From assembly GCF_002215495.1 (NCBI RefSeq), contig NZ_CP021378.1, forward strand, positions 2,480,764 to 2,544,763: 64,000 nt of DNA, written 5' to 3'. A program made the position numbers and the translations under genes. Under the pieces are notes generated by a model. It saw nothing but the letters and a program-made list of their open reading frames with translations. It had not been told where the DNA came from and ran no database searches. Positions 19,571-30,657 of this stretch are shown piece after piece (the stretch's first letter is position 1; every line of letters starts with the position of its first letter). The stretch comes from Porphyrobacter sp. CACIAM 03H1 (GTDB lineage: Bacteria > Pseudomonadota > Alphaproteobacteria > Sphingomonadales > Sphingomonadaceae).

Positions 19571-20104
19571 ATGTCCGACACACTCGCCATCACCACCGCC
19601 ACACCCGCCGACGCGCCCGCGCTCAAGGCCTTGCTCGAGGCCGCCTATCGCGGCGATTCGGCACGTCAGGGGTGGAACCACGAGGCCGACATCCTCGACG
19701 ATGAACGCATCGGGCGCGAAGAACTGGAAGCGATGCTCGCCGATCCGGCGGTGACGATCCTGACGGCGCGGGACGGCGGGGCGCTGATCGGCTGCGTCGC
19801 GGTGACGAGGAAGGACGAAAGCCTCGGCTATCTCGGGATGCTGTGCGTCTCGCCCACGCTGCAATCCTCCGGGCTCGGCCGGCGGCTGCTCGATGCGGCG
19901 GAGGACCACGGCCGTGCCCTCGGCCTTGCAACGATGGAGATGACGGTGATCGACAGCCGCGAAAGCCTGATCGCGTGGTATGTCCGGCGAGGCTACGCCT
20001 TCACCGGCGAGACCCGTCCCTTCCACGCCTTGCGCCCCGCTGATGCCGAAACCGGCCCGCAGATCACCTTCGTGGTGCTGGAAAAGCCGCTCTCGCCCGC
20101 GTAA
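19571..20104 (+). CDS. GNAT family N-acetyltransferase
   Basis: A 177-residue protein with the GNAT fold. Motif A, LGYLGMLCVSPTLQSSGLGRRLL, has the acetyl-CoA pyrophosphate loop Q-S-S-G-L-G-R at about residues 98-104. WYVRRGYAFTGE then gives the motif-B tyrosine helix. Substrate unknown. The ATG at 19571 is chosen over the in-frame TTG two codons earlier. It sits ten bases before trpF in the same transcription unit. Confidence 0.85.
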   Translation: MSDTLAITTATPADAPALKALLEAAYRGDSARQGWNHEADILDDERIGREELEAMLADPAVTILTARDGGALIGCVAVTRKDESLGYLGMLCVSPTLQSSGLGRRLLDAAEDHGRALGLATMEMTVIDSRESLIAWYVRRGYAFTGETRPFHALRPADAETGPQITFVVLEKPLSPA

Positions 20105-20114
20105 GGCCCGCCGC

Positions 20115-20750
20115 ATGGCAGGCACCCTCGTCAAGATCTGCGGGATTTCGACGCCCGATACCCTCGCTGCGGCGGTCGGTGCGGGGGCGAGCCATGTCGG
20201 CTTCGTCCATTTCGCCAAGAGCCCGCGCCACTTGGCGCTCGCCGATGCGGCGGCATTGCGGCGTCAGCTGCCCGCTCACGTCAAGGTGGTGCTGCTGCTG
20301 GTGAACGCCGATCCGGCGACCCTTGCCGAAGCGGTGCGCACCGTCGCGCCCGATGTGGTGCAGTTCCACGGCAGCGAGACGCCCGAATCCCTCGCCCGCT
20401 TCCGCGCCGAGACCGGCATCGAGGCATGGCGCGCGATGGCCGTGAGGGATGCCGAAAGCCTCGCCGCTGTCGCCGCCTTCCGGGGCGCAGCCGACCGTGT
20501 GCTGCTCGATGCCCCTGCCTCGGCCCTTCCCGGCGGCAATGGCACGGCCTTCGACTGGAGCCTCCTTGCCGGCTGGCAGGCCCCGCTCGCCTGGGGCCTT
20601 GCCGGCGGCCTCACGCCCGCCAATGTCTCCGAGGCGATCCGGCTGACGGGCGCGCCGCTGGTGGATACTTCAAGCGGGGTCGAGCGTTCCCCCGGCATCA
20701 AGGACGTGGACAAGATCACGGCCTTCTGCAAAGCGGCACGCCAAGCATAA
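20115..20750 (+). CDS. trpF: Phosphoribosylanthranilate isomerase
   Basis: Isomerises PRA to CdRP in tryptophan synthesis. The 211-residue TIM barrel starts with TLVKICGIS, containing the catalytic Cys in [26 protein letters not shown] and the phosphate-binding [14 protein letters not shown] follow. It is monofunctional (not fused to trpC). It precedes trpB, from which it is separated by a palindromic repeat. Confidence 0.95.
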   Translation: MAGTLVKICGISTPDTLAAAVGAGASHVGFVHFAKSPRHLALADAAALRRQLPAHVKVVLLLVNADPATLAEAVRTVAPDVVQFHGSETPESLARFRAETGIEAWRAMAVRDAESLAAVAAFRGAADRVLLDAPASALPGGNGTAFDWSLLAGWQAPLAWGLAGGLTPANVSEAIRLTGAPLVDTSSGVERSPGIKDVDKITAFCKAARQA

Positions 20751-20756
20751 CCCCTC

Positions 20757-20832
20757 CCGTTCGCCTCGAGCGAAGTCGAGAGGCCACCCCTGCGGCGCAG
20801 AAAAGTGTCTCGACTGCGCTCGACACGAACGG
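20757..20832. repeat. Imperfect palindromic repeat (REP-like) between trpF and trpB
   Basis: The left arm begins CCGTTCGCCTCGAGCGAAG and the right arm, read in reverse complement, begins CCGTTCGTGTCGAGCGCAG. The arms are each about 28 bases and share most positions around a roughly 20-base centre. This form is familiar as a dispersed intergenic palindrome in sphingomonads and erythrobacters. It could form a large mRNA hairpin between trpF and trpB. Confidence 0.7.
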
Positions 20833-20845
20833 CATTGATGGTCCT

Positions 20846-22057
20846 ATGAACTCTCCCAACTCCTTCCGTACCCAGCCAGACGAGCGCGGCCATTTCGGCC
20901 AGTTCGGGGGGCGCTATGTCGCCGAGACGCTGATGCCGCTGGTGCTCGATCTCGAGCGCGAATACCGCAAGGCGCAGGCCGACCCGGCGTTCCAGGCGGA
21001 ATTCGACGACCTGCTGGAGCATTACGTCGGCCGCCCCTCGCCGCTCTACTTCGCCCCGCGCCTGACCGAGGAACTGGGCGGTGCGCAGGTGTGGTTCAAG
21101 CGCGACGAGCTCAATCACACCGGCGCGCACAAGATCAACAATTGCATCGGCCAGATCCTGCTCGCGATCCGCATGGGCAAGACCCGCATCATCGCCGAGA
21201 CCGGCGCAGGCCAGCACGGGGTCGCGACCGCCACCGTCTGCGCGCGCTTCGGCCTGCCTTGCGTGATCTACATGGGCGCGGAGGATGTGAAGCGCCAATC
21301 GCCCAACGTGTTCCGCATGAAGCTGCTGGGCGCGGAAGTCGTACCCGTCACCAGCGGCGGCGCGACGCTCAAGGACGCGATGAATGAGGGCCTGCGCGAC
21401 TGGGTCGCGAACGTCCACGACACCTTCTACATCATCGGCACCGCGGCAGGCCCGCACCCCTACCCCGAGATGGTCCGCAACTTCCAGAGCGTGATCGGCA
21501 AGGAAGCCCGCGCGCAGATGCTGAGCCGCACCGGACGCCTGCCCGACCTGCTGGTAGCAGCCATCGGCGGCGGATCGAACGCGCTGGGGCTGTTCCATCC
21601 CTTCCTCGACGACCCGAGCGTGAAGATGCTCGGCGTCGAAGCCGCAGGCCACGGCCTTGACGGCGACGAGCATGCCGCAAGCCTGCTCGGCGGCTCGCCC
21701 GGCGTGCTCCACGGCAACCGCACCTATCTGCTGCAGGACGCCGACGGCCAGATCACCGAGGGCCACTCGATCAGCGCCGGGCTCGATTACCCGGGCATCG
21801 GCCCCGAGCACGCGTGGCTCAAGGAAAGCGGTCGCGTCGATTACACCGCCGTCACCGACGAGGAGGCGCTGGACGCCTTCCAGCTGCTCTGCGCAACCGA
21901 GGGCATCATCCCCGCGCTCGAACCCTCGCACGCCATCGCGGCGGTGAAGAAGGTCGCGCCGACGATGCCGAAGGATAGCATCATCCTCGCCAACCTGTGC
22001 GGCCGCGGCGACAAGGACATCTTCACCGTCGCGGAGCGTCTGGGGGTGGAGCTTTGA
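20846..22057 (+). CDS. trpB: Tryptophan synthase beta chain
   Basis: Condenses indole with L-serine using pyridoxal phosphate, in complex with TrpA. The 403-residue protein has the PLP-lysine motif HTGAHKINN with Lys96, the phosphate-binding GGGSNA ([11 protein letters not shown]) and the N-terminal [14 protein letters not shown]. Length is normal. The ATG at 20846 is the first start consistent with the conserved N-terminus; the upstream frame runs through the palindromic repeat. Confidence 0.97.
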   Translation: MNSPNSFRTQPDERGHFGQFGGRYVAETLMPLVLDLEREYRKAQADPAFQAEFDDLLEHYVGRPSPLYFAPRLTEELGGAQVWFKRDELNHTGAHKINNCIGQILLAIRMGKTRIIAETGAGQHGVATATVCARFGLPCVIYMGAEDVKRQSPNVFRMKLLGAEVVPVTSGGATLKDAMNEGLRDWVANVHDTFYIIGTAAGPHPYPEMVRNFQSVIGKEARAQMLSRTGRLPDLLVAAIGGGSNALGLFHPFLDDPSVKMLGVEAAGHGLDGDEHAASLLGGSPGVLHGNRTYLLQDADGQITEGHSISAGLDYPGIGPEHAWLKESGRVDYTAVTDEEALDAFQLLCATEGIIPALEPSHAIAAVKKVAPTMPKDSIILANLCGRGDKDIFTVAERLGVEL

Positions 22058-22068
22058 CCACCATTCCT

Positions 22069-22153
22069 CGTCATTGCGAGGAGCCGAAGGCGACGCGGCA
22101 ATCCAGAGCTTGCGCGTGCCGCTCTGGATTGCTTCGCTACGCTCGCAATGACG
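22069..22153. repeat. Palindromic repeat downstream of trpB
   Basis: The left arm CGTCATTGCGAGGAGCCGAAG and the right arm, read in reverse complement, CGTCATTGCGAGCGTAGCG pair over their ends. An inner matched pair, caatccagag / ctctggattg, makes a long imperfect hairpin. This is a second, different repeat family. The CGTCATTGCGAG...GCAATCCAGAG type is widespread as a mobile palindrome in several alphaproteobacteria (from memory). It lies just before an AT-rich orphan ORF. Confidence 0.7.
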
Positions 22154-22178
22154 ATGCTTTATTGCCTGGGACTGCGCC

Positions 22179-22400
22179 ATGAAGAGAGATCGGAAGTTAG
22201 CAATTGTGCTTCTGCTCCAAGTTGTGATGTTTGGTTCGCTGGCAATCCGCCACATCGCAGAAGAAGCCCGGTTCGACAGTGAAAATTTTGCAGATGTGTT
22301 TCCATCGGCAACTGAGATTTGGGCGATACTGGTGTTTATCGTTGCTTTCGGGATTTGTATGGTGGTGACTAAATGGGCTTGGTGGAACTCCGCAAAATGA
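22179..22400 (+). CDS. AT-rich orphan membrane protein between trpB and trpA
   Basis: A 73-residue protein with two predicted membrane helices (about residues 8-24 and 47-66) and no family I recognise. My hand count of 22201-22380 gives 85 G/C of 180 (47 percent), far below its neighbours, and codon choice is correspondingly unlike them. It starts at an ATG 26 bases after a palindromic repeat. Its TGA overlaps the trpA ATG (ATGA), so it is positioned to be coupled to trpA. It is probably a recent acquisition. Translation is unproven. Confidence 0.5.
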   Translation: MKRDRKLAIVLLLQVVMFGSLAIRHIAEEARFDSENFADVFPSATEIWAILVFIVAFGICMVVTKWAWWNSAK

Positions 22401-23194
22401 CTAACCGCCTCACCACCACCTTCGCCCAGCCCCGCCCCGCGCTCGTCTGCTTCATCACGGCGGGCGACGGCGACACCGCGGCCAATCTCGATGCGCTGGT
22501 CGAAGCCGGAGCGGACGTGATCGAATTGGGGATGCCCTTCACCGATCCGATGGCCGATGGCCCCGCGATCCAGAGTGCCAATCTGCGCAGCCTCGGCGCA
22601 GGCACGACCACGGCGGACGTGCTGCGCTACGCCACCGACTTCCGCGCCCGGCACCCGCAGGTGCCGCTGGTGCTGATGGGCTATGCCAACCCGATGGTGC
22701 GGCGCGGCCCCGAGTGGTTCGCCGAGGCAGCCTCCGCAGCTGGCGTCGACGGCGTCATCTGCGTCGACATTCCCCCCGAGGAGGACGACGCGCTGGGTCC
22801 GGCCCTGCGTGCCAAGGGCATCGCCCCGATCCGCCTCGCCACCCCCACGACCGACGCCGCGCGCCTGCCGCAGGTGCTCGAAGGTTCGGAGGGCTTCCTC
22901 TACTACGTCTCGGTCGCCGGGATCACCGGCAAGCAGCAGGCGCAGATCGCCAGCATCGAGGCCAATGTCGCGCGCATCAAGCAGTCGACCGACATTCCGG
23001 TGGCGGTTGGTTTCGGCGTACGCACCCCCGAACAGGCGGCAGAAATCGCCAAGGTCGCCGACGGCGTCGTCGTCGGCTCGGCGCTGGTGGAAATCTGCGG
23101 CCAGTATGGCGCCGCGGCTCCGGCCAAGCTAAGGGAGCTGACCGCCGCCCTCGCCCAGGCGGTCCACACCGCCCGTCAGGAGCAACTGGCATGA
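22397..23194 (+). CDS. trpA: Tryptophan synthase alpha chain
   Basis: Cleaves indole-3-glycerol phosphate to indole, which is channelled to TrpB. The 265-residue TIM barrel has the catalytic pair Glu43 and Asp54 in [25 protein letters not shown] and [13 protein letters not shown] form the phosphate site. I chose the ATG at 22397, which overlaps the stop of the AT-rich ORF; an upstream ATG at 22373 would add eight residues derived from that ORF's DNA. accD starts within the last few bases. Confidence 0.96.
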   Translation: MTNRLTTTFAQPRPALVCFITAGDGDTAANLDALVEAGADVIELGMPFTDPMADGPAIQSANLRSLGAGTTTADVLRYATDFRARHPQVPLVLMGYANPMVRRGPEWFAEAASAAGVDGVICVDIPPEEDDALGPALRAKGIAPIRLATPTTDAARLPQVLEGSEGFLYYVSVAGITGKQQAQIASIEANVARIKQSTDIPVAVGFGVRTPEQAAEIAKVADGVVVGSALVEICGQYGAAAPAKLRELTAALAQAVHTARQEQLA

Positions 23195-24042
23195 ACTGGT
23201 TCACCCGCGTCCGCAATTCGCTCGGTTTCGCCTCGGAGAAGAAGACCACCGAGAAGGACCTGTGGATCAAGTGCCCCTCGTGCCAGGAGATGCTGTTCGT
23301 CGCCGATTACGAGGCGAACCTCTCGGTCTGCCCGAAATGCGAGCATCACGGCCGCATCGGCGCGGACGCGCGCCTCGCGCTGCTGCTCGACCCGGGCTTC
23401 GAGGTGCTTCCCCTCCCCAAGGTCACCGAGGACCCGCTGCAGTTCAAGGACACCAAGAAATACACCGACCGCCTCAAGGCCGCGCGCGCCGCGAACCCGC
23501 ATGAGGATGCCTTCGTGGTCGGCTCGGGCACCATCGACACGCAACCGGCGGTGGTCGGGGTGCAGGACTTCGGCTTCATGGGCGGCTCGATGGGCATGGC
23601 CGTGGGGCAGGCCTTCTGCGACGGCGCGCAGAAGGCGCTCGATCGCAGGTGCGCCTATGTCGTCGTGACGGCGGCGGGCGGCGCGCGGATGCAGGAGGGG
23701 ATCCTTTCCCTGATGCAGATGCCCCGCGCGACGGTGATGACGCGTCGCCTCAAGAATGCCGGCCTGCCCTATATCGTCGTCCTCACCGACCCCACCACCG
23801 GCGGCGTGACCGCGAGCTACGCAATGCTCGGCGACATCCACATCGCAGAGCCCGGCGCACTGATCGGCTTTGCCGGCCAGCGGGTGATCCAGGACACGAT
23901 CCGCGAACAGCTGCCCGAAGGCTTCCAGCGCGCCGAATACCTTCACAAGCACGGCATGGTCGACATGGTCGTGCCGCGCCACGAGCTCAAGGCGACGCTG
24001 GCGCAGGTGCTCGACTATCTGGCGCCCGTGAAGGCGGCGTAA
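23191..24042 (+). CDS. accD: Acetyl-CoA carboxylase carboxyltransferase subunit beta
   Basis: With AccA it transfers the carboxyl group from biotin to acetyl-CoA, forming malonyl-CoA for fatty-acid synthesis. The 283-residue protein has the N-terminal zinc finger (Cys28, Cys31, Cys47, Cys50) and the crotonase-fold carboxyltransferase core with [10 protein letters not shown] and [12 protein letters not shown]. The ATG overlaps the trpA stop by four bases. trpA-accD-folC is a common alphaproteobacterial order. Confidence 0.96.
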   Translation: MNWFTRVRNSLGFASEKKTTEKDLWIKCPSCQEMLFVADYEANLSVCPKCEHHGRIGADARLALLLDPGFEVLPLPKVTEDPLQFKDTKKYTDRLKAARAANPHEDAFVVGSGTIDTQPAVVGVQDFGFMGGSMGMAVGQAFCDGAQKALDRRCAYVVVTAAGGARMQEGILSLMQMPRATVMTRRLKNAGLPYIVVLTDPTTGGVTASYAMLGDIHIAEPGALIGFAGQRVIQDTIREQLPEGFQRAEYLHKHGMVDMVVPRHELKATLAQVLDYLAPVKAA

Positions 24043-24049
24043 CGCACCC

Positions 24050-25372
<1,323 letters not shown>

Positions 25373-25472
25373 TCGGGCGATTTCCTACTCTGCCGGCATC
25401 CGCTAGTCTCAAGCCGCTCTTTCCCATCGTCGGTCCCGCCAGTGCCGGGCCCAAGGGCCAGAAAACGCCCTG

Positions 25473-25570
25473 CACAGTGTCAACTTCGGTTTTGCGACGC
25501 AACACGCTGAACAAGCAGACGAATTCCTGTAGGAATGCGAAGTTTACAGTGTCAACTTTGTAAACTTCGC
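25473..25570. repeat. Repeat cluster between folC and the AmpG-like gene
   Basis: This AT-richer intergenic region between convergent genes holds three elements. ACAGTGTCAACTT occurs twice (25474-25486 and 25546-25558). A small palindrome ATTCCT-GT-AGGAAT lies at 25523-25536. A perfect 12-base inverted repeat GCGAAGTTTACA / TGTAAACTTCGC (25537-25548 and 25559-25570) has the second copy of the direct repeat in its loop. No T-run follows on either strand, so it is not a classic terminator, though it may end both transcripts. Confidence 0.7.
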
Positions 25571-25589
25571 CCCCATCCGCAAACCCCGG

Positions 25590-27317
25590 TCAGACCAACT
25601 CCGGCTCTGGCGGCGGGGCGTTCTCCGCCCTCCCCGACCGCGCCTGCCGCACCCACTCGATCAGGCACAGCATCACGGCAAAACCGCCGATTCCGGTGGT
25701 CAGCAGGAACACATCGTAATAGCCGCGCTCCTCGATCATCTGGCCGAGCGCCGGGCGACCCAGCGTGCCCACCAGCATCGTCAGCGAGGACAGCAGCGCA
25801 TATTGCACCGCGCTGTATCCCTTGGCGACGACACTGGAGAGATAGGCGACGAAGGCCGCGCCCGCGATGCCGACAGCGATGTTCTCCATCCCGATGGTCA
25901 GCATCAGGCGCGCCATGCGGTCGTCCGCGCCGAACAGTCCGGCAAGCCAGGTGAAGCCGGTCAGATCGCTGGCCATTTGCATCCGCGCCCCACCGACCGC
26001 GAGGTCGGCATACAGCAGGTTGGTGAGCGCCGCGATCACCGCGCCCAGCGTCAGCGTCGTCATGCGCCCGATCACGGTGAGCAAGGTGCCGCCCAGCGCC
26101 AGTCCAAGGATCAGCGCGCCGACGCCGAAGAACTTGGAGGCAATTGCCACCTCGTCCTTGGTGTATTGCAGTTCGCCGAGATAGAAGGGATAGGCAAAGC
26201 TCCCCCAGATCGCATCGGTGATGCGGTAGGACAGCACCAGCGCGATCACCAGCACGGCGGCCCATTTAAGACGCCCGATGATCTCCGCCAGCGGCAGGAT
26301 CAGCGCGCGGTAGCCATGATCGAGCGCGGTATCGAGCGCGCCGCTTGCAGGGGCATCGGCGGTCAGCACATGGCGGCCCGCCTTGCGCATCGCCTCCAGC
26401 CATCCGGCGATAAGGCCGGGTATCACGACCGTCGCAATCACGATCAGCGGGCCCATCTGCGCCACGAAGGCGGTGGAATCGGGCCGGGTTTCGGGCGTGG
26501 CGGTGAGGGAACGGACCATGAAATCGAGCACCGTGACCAGTGCCCAGCCCCACAGCAGGGCAACCGCGCCCAGTGCCACCGCGCGGGTGCGCGGCTCGAT
26601 CTGCCCCGCCTGCCGCAGCGTGCCGAGGTTCGCGCGCTCGTCGGCCAGCGCGGCGGCGCTGCGTTCGGCGTCAGGGGCAAACAGCCCGAGAAAGCCCACG
26701 AACAGCAGGATGCCGCCCATGCTGGCGAAGACCGCCGGCCAGCCCATCCGCTCGGCCATGAACAGGGCCAGCGCACCTCCCACCAGCGCGGCAACGCGGT
26801 AGCCCATCTGGAACACGGTCGAGAGGATGTCGATCGTCGCCACCTCGTCGGCGACATCCACGCGCCAGGCATCGATCACCACGTCCTGCGTCGCGCTGGC
26901 GAAGGCCCCGATCCCGGCGAGCAGCGAGAACAGCCCCAGCGATGTCAGCGGATTGAGCGCCGAGAGCGTCACCAGGATCGCCCCCAGCAGCAATTGCGCG
27001 GTGACGATCCACTGCTTGCGCTTGCCGAGCCGCCTCAGGCCCGGAAGGTCGATCCGGTCGAGCGCGGGCGACCACAGGAACTTGAAGGCATAGGCCAGAC
27101 CCACGAGCGAGAACACGCCCATGGTTTCGACATCGACCTTGGCCTCGGTCAGCCAGGCGTAGAGCGTGCCGAGCAGCAGGGCATAGGGCAACCCGCTCGC
27201 AAAACCGAACAGCAGGACATAGCCGGTCTTCGGATGGCGCAGCGCGGCGAGCAGCGAGAGCCAGCGCGACAGGCGGGTGTGTTGATCCAGTGCGGCTTCA
27301 GCCATCGATGATCCCAT
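25590..27317 (-). CDS. AmpG-like major facilitator permease
   Basis: A 575-residue MFS transporter with about 12-14 membrane helices. The N-terminal [21 protein letters not shown] (quoted as [11 protein letters not shown]), [12 protein letters not shown] and [15 protein letters not shown] closely follow AmpG, the inner-membrane importer of anhydromuropeptides in peptidoglycan recycling. It is longer than E. coli AmpG (491), with an extra central loop region around residues 230-340. A soluble lytic transglycosylase, which would make its substrate, lies elsewhere in the window (58.0-60.0 kb). The start could also be the ATG at 27305. Confidence 0.85.
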   Translation of the reverse strand: MGSSMAEAALDQHTRLSRWLSLLAALRHPKTGYVLLFGFASGLPYALLLGTLYAWLTEAKVDVETMGVFSLVGLAYAFKFLWSPALDRIDLPGLRRLGKRKQWIVTAQLLLGAILVTLSALNPLTSLGLFSLLAGIGAFASATQDVVIDAWRVDVADEVATIDILSTVFQMGYRVAALVGGALALFMAERMGWPAVFASMGGILLFVGFLGLFAPDAERSAAALADERANLGTLRQAGQIEPRTRAVALGAVALLWGWALVTVLDFMVRSLTATPETRPDSTAFVAQMGPLIVIATVVIPGLIAGWLEAMRKAGRHVLTADAPASGALDTALDHGYRALILPLAEIIGRLKWAAVLVIALVLSYRITDAIWGSFAYPFYLGELQYTKDEVAIASKFFGVGALILGLALGGTLLTVIGRMTTLTLGAVIAALTNLLYADLAVGGARMQMASDLTGFTWLAGLFGADDRMARLMLTIGMENIAVGIAGAAFVAYLSSVVAKGYSAVQYALLSSLTMLVGTLGRPALGQMIEERGYYDVFLLTTGIGGFAVMLCLIEWVRQARSGRAENAPPPEPELV

Positions 27318-27390
27318 GCTGACAGGGCGGATTTGCGCACGCCCGGTTTCGTGCCACACTAGGCAGGGACGAGAGGATGAGAAAAGAGCG

Positions 27391-28551
27391 ATGAACGCTG
27401 CAACAACAGATTTGCCCAGAATGTCGCCGACCCCCGGCCAGTTGGCGCTTGCCGAGGCGATCCGCGAGGGGCGCGCCAAGGTGGCTGGCGGGATCCAGAG
27501 GGTGCCGGCGGCGAACTACACCTGCCCCGATCATTTCGCCCGCGAGAAGGCGGGGCTGTTCGACCGCTTGCCGCAGGTGATCGCACCCTCCGCTCTCCTG
27601 CCCGATCCCGGCATGGCGGTGCCGCACGATGCCACGGGCCGCCCGCTGATTGTTACCCGCGACGCCGAGGGGCGCGCCCACGTCTTCCTGAATGTCTGCC
27701 GCCACCGGGGCACGCGGCTGGTCGAAGGCAACGAAGTGCAATGCGCCAAGCGCCTCGTGTGCCCCTATCACGCGTGGACCTACCGGCTCGATGGCGGGCT
27801 GATGGCCCTCCCCCGGCCCGAGACTTTCCCCGGCCTCGACAAGGCGGATTACGGCCTCGTCGAACTGCCCAGTTTCGAGGCAGGGGGCCTTGTCTGGTTC
27901 GCGCCTGTCGAAGGTGCAGATTTCGGCGCTGCACAGGAATTGGGCAGGGATCTGGATTCCTTCGGACTGGCGGGCGCGCACCTGTTCCGGCGCAAGCTCC
28001 ACACGGTAAAGGGCAACTGGAAGCTCATCATGGATGCCTTCCTCGAAAGCTACCACGTCACGCGCCTCCACGCCGCCACCATTGGCCCCTTCTTCAAGGA
28101 CGGGATCACGGCGGGCGACCAGATCGGCCCGCACCAGCGCAGCGCCGTCGGGCGGCTCGAGGAGATGGAGGGCGTCGACCTCACCGACATGGCGCAGCTT
28201 AGGCGGGTGGTGACCTTCGCCTACCAGCTGCTGCCGGCGACGATCATCGTCCCCAGCCCCGACTACGTCAACGTGATGGTGCTTATGCCGCAGGCAGCCG
28301 ACCTGACGCTCGTCGAGGACTTCATGCTCATTCCGGAGGCACCCGCGACCGAGAAGGCGCTCGCGCATTGGGAAAGGAGCTGGAACCTGCTCGACGGCGG
28401 GGTCTTCGCCAGCGAGGATTTCCGCGCGGCGGAGCTCGGCCAGCAGGGGCTTTCCTCGGGTGCGGTCGATCACATCACCCTCGGCACGCTCGAGGGCGGG
28501 ATCGCGCGCTTCGATGCGATCGTGAGCGAAGCCTTGCGGGCGGCGGGCTGA
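27391..28551 (+). CDS. Rieske-type ring-hydroxylating oxygenase alpha subunit
   Basis: A 386-residue oxygenase. The Rieske 2Fe-2S site is Cys103-x-His105 (CRHRGTRL) and Cys124-x-x-His127 (CPYHAW). The catalytic domain has the mononuclear-iron segment [19 protein letters not shown] with two His ligands. Such enzymes hydroxylate aromatic or quaternary-amine substrates. No beta subunit, ferredoxin or reductase is adjacent, so the electron donor and substrate are unknown. It diverges from the AmpG-like gene across 73 bases. Confidence 0.88.
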   Translation: MNAATTDLPRMSPTPGQLALAEAIREGRAKVAGGIQRVPAANYTCPDHFAREKAGLFDRLPQVIAPSALLPDPGMAVPHDATGRPLIVTRDAEGRAHVFLNVCRHRGTRLVEGNEVQCAKRLVCPYHAWTYRLDGGLMALPRPETFPGLDKADYGLVELPSFEAGGLVWFAPVEGADFGAAQELGRDLDSFGLAGAHLFRRKLHTVKGNWKLIMDAFLESYHVTRLHAATIGPFFKDGITAGDQIGPHQRSAVGRLEEMEGVDLTDMAQLRRVVTFAYQLLPATIIVPSPDYVNVMVLMPQAADLTLVEDFMLIPEAPATEKALAHWERSWNLLDGGVFASEDFRAAELGQQGLSSGAVDHITLGTLEGGIARFDAIVSEALRAAG

Positions 28552-28570
28552 GCGCCTACTCGCCCCCGCC

Positions 28571-29346
<776 letters not shown>

Positions 29347-29350
<4 letters not shown>

Positions 29351-29934
29351 GGATCATCGCCGGGGAATGGCGCGGGAGGAAGCTTGCCGCGCCCAAGGGC
29401 GAGGCCACGCGCCCGACAGCCGACCGGGCGCGCGAGACGCTATTTGCGATGCTCACCAGCCGGCTCGGCGATTTCGAGGGGTTGCAGGTCGTCGATCTCT
29501 TCGCCGGCTCGGGCGCGCTTGGGCTCGAAGCCCTGTCGCGCGGGGCGGCATCGTGCCTGTTCGTCGAGCAGGACCGCGCCGCGTGCGACGTGATCCGCGC
29601 CAATGTCGCGGCGCTCGGTGCGGGTGCCAAGGCGCGAGTGGAGGCGGGCTCGGTCATGGCCTTGCGTGCCTGTCCAAGGCCGCTCGACCTGATCCTCGCC
29701 GATCCGCCCTACCAGTCGGGTGCCGGCGAAGTTGCGCTCGACCGGCTGCTGCGGCTGGGATGGATCGGCCCGGAAACCTGGATTGCGCTCGAGACCGCCT
29801 TCAACGAGGACGTGGCGGTCAAGGGGCTGGTGCACGACACCGAACGCCGGGTCGGCAAGGGGAAGCTCCACCTCTTGCGGATGGAAGCTTCCGCTGCCGG
29901 CCCGGCGACGGTCCGCGACGAAAGTGCGGGTTAG
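29347..29934 (+). CDS. rsmD: 16S rRNA (guanine-966-N2)-methyltransferase
   Basis: Methylates G966 of 16S rRNA using S-adenosylmethionine. The 195-residue Rossmann methyltransferase shows the family start MRIIAGEWRGRKL. Next come the RPTADRARETLF and VVDLFAGSGALGLEALSRGA SAM motifs, then the catalytic LADPPY. The GTG start overlaps the pseudouridine-synthase stop (GTGA). The stop overlaps the convergent secreted-protein gene by four bases. Confidence 0.94.
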
Positions 29935-30386
29935 CCCTGCGAGGACTTGATCTGGCTTTCGATCTGGCCCCAGGCCACTTCACGCTGGTCTTCCGGCAGC
30001 TGGCTCAGCCGGACCTTGTCCGCATCCGACAGCGCCCAGAACATCTCCTTACGCTCCTCGGTGAGCGACTGGTAATAGGTCTGGGTCTCGGCCGGCCAGG
30101 TTGCGACGGCCGCCTGCTGTTCTTCCACCGTCATGGTCTTGGAGGCAGATGCCGGGGGCGGCATCGTGCTGTCGTCCACGGTGCCCTCGGTGGGCTCGGG
30201 GAGAGTTTCGGTGGTGGTGTCGGACGGCGCCGTCGGCGGCGTGGTCGTGGTGGTGGTGCCGGTGTCCGGCATGCTCGGCGGCGTGGTGCCGGGCATCGCT
30301 TCATCCTGAGCCGAGACGAGGGCGGGAGTCATCGCCAGAGCCGAAGCGGCACCGGCAAGACCGAGAATCTTCAGAGACTTGTGCAT
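29931..30386 (-). CDS. Secreted hypothetical protein with Thr/Pro-rich linker
   Basis: A 151-residue exported protein. A signal peptide (residues 1 to about 25, ending LVSAQ) is followed by a low-complexity Thr/Pro/Ser linker (about 30-90). The alpha-helical C-terminus is rich in Trp and Gln (EEQQAAVATWPAETQTYYQSL... and LSQLPEDQREVAWGQIE, quoted only in part). I do not recognise a family. The ATG at 30386 has GGAG six bases upstream. A possible structured leader and the divergent SOS-regulated uvrD lie upstream. Confidence 0.75.
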   Translation of the reverse strand: MHKSLKILGLAGAASALAMTPALVSAQDEAMPGTTPPSMPDTGTTTTTTPPTAPSDTTTETLPEPTEGTVDDSTMPPPASASKTMTVEEQQAAVATWPAETQTYYQSLTEERKEMFWALSDADKVRLSQLPEDQREVAWGQIESQIKSSQG

Positions 30387-30468
30387 GGGTAACTCCATCA
30401 TTAACTGACCCGAGCACGACGAACGCTGTATTCTGTCCGGCGGCGCGACCCCTGCGAACCGGACATCT

Positions 30469-30552
30469 CCACATATGGCCACGGTGCTTCCCGGGACAAT
30501 GCTCCGGCCGACCGGGCAACCCGTCACTGCCCCGTCCGGTCGGCAAATGTGG
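30469..30552. other. Nested inverted repeats in the secreted-protein / uvrD intergenic region
   Basis: Within the 271-base gap between two divergent genes, CCACAT (30469-30474) pairs with ATGTGG (30547-30552). Inside it GCCGACCGG (30507-30515) pairs perfectly with CCGGTCGGC (30536-30544). This could be an mRNA leader structure for the secreted protein (transcribed leftward) or a small RNA. No T-run follows. Confidence 0.4.
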
Positions 30553-30632
30553 CTGAAAGACGGCAGGCCGAGGATCCGCTCGTCGCAATGCCTGTGCGGC
30601 AAGGCGCCTCGCGGCTTGCTCCGGGGATAATT

Positions 30633-30647
30633 GTTCCCTACCTGTTC
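30633..30647. promoter_or_regulatory. LexA (SOS) operator of uvrD
   Basis: GTTCCCTACCTGTTC is a perfect GTTC-N7-GTTC box, the LexA operator of Alphaproteobacteria. It ends only 10 bases before the uvrD ATG at 30658. It is 14/15 identical to the box upstream of recA. No Shine-Dalgarno sequence fits between the box and the ATG, so the message may be leaderless or nearly so. Confidence 0.8.
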
Positions 30648-30657
30648 GCACAAGACG

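Noticed and set aside
20276..22654. Antisense ORF of about 790 codons over trpF/trpB/trpA
   Set aside because: Opposite to three certain genes and running through two repeats; no recognisable motif.
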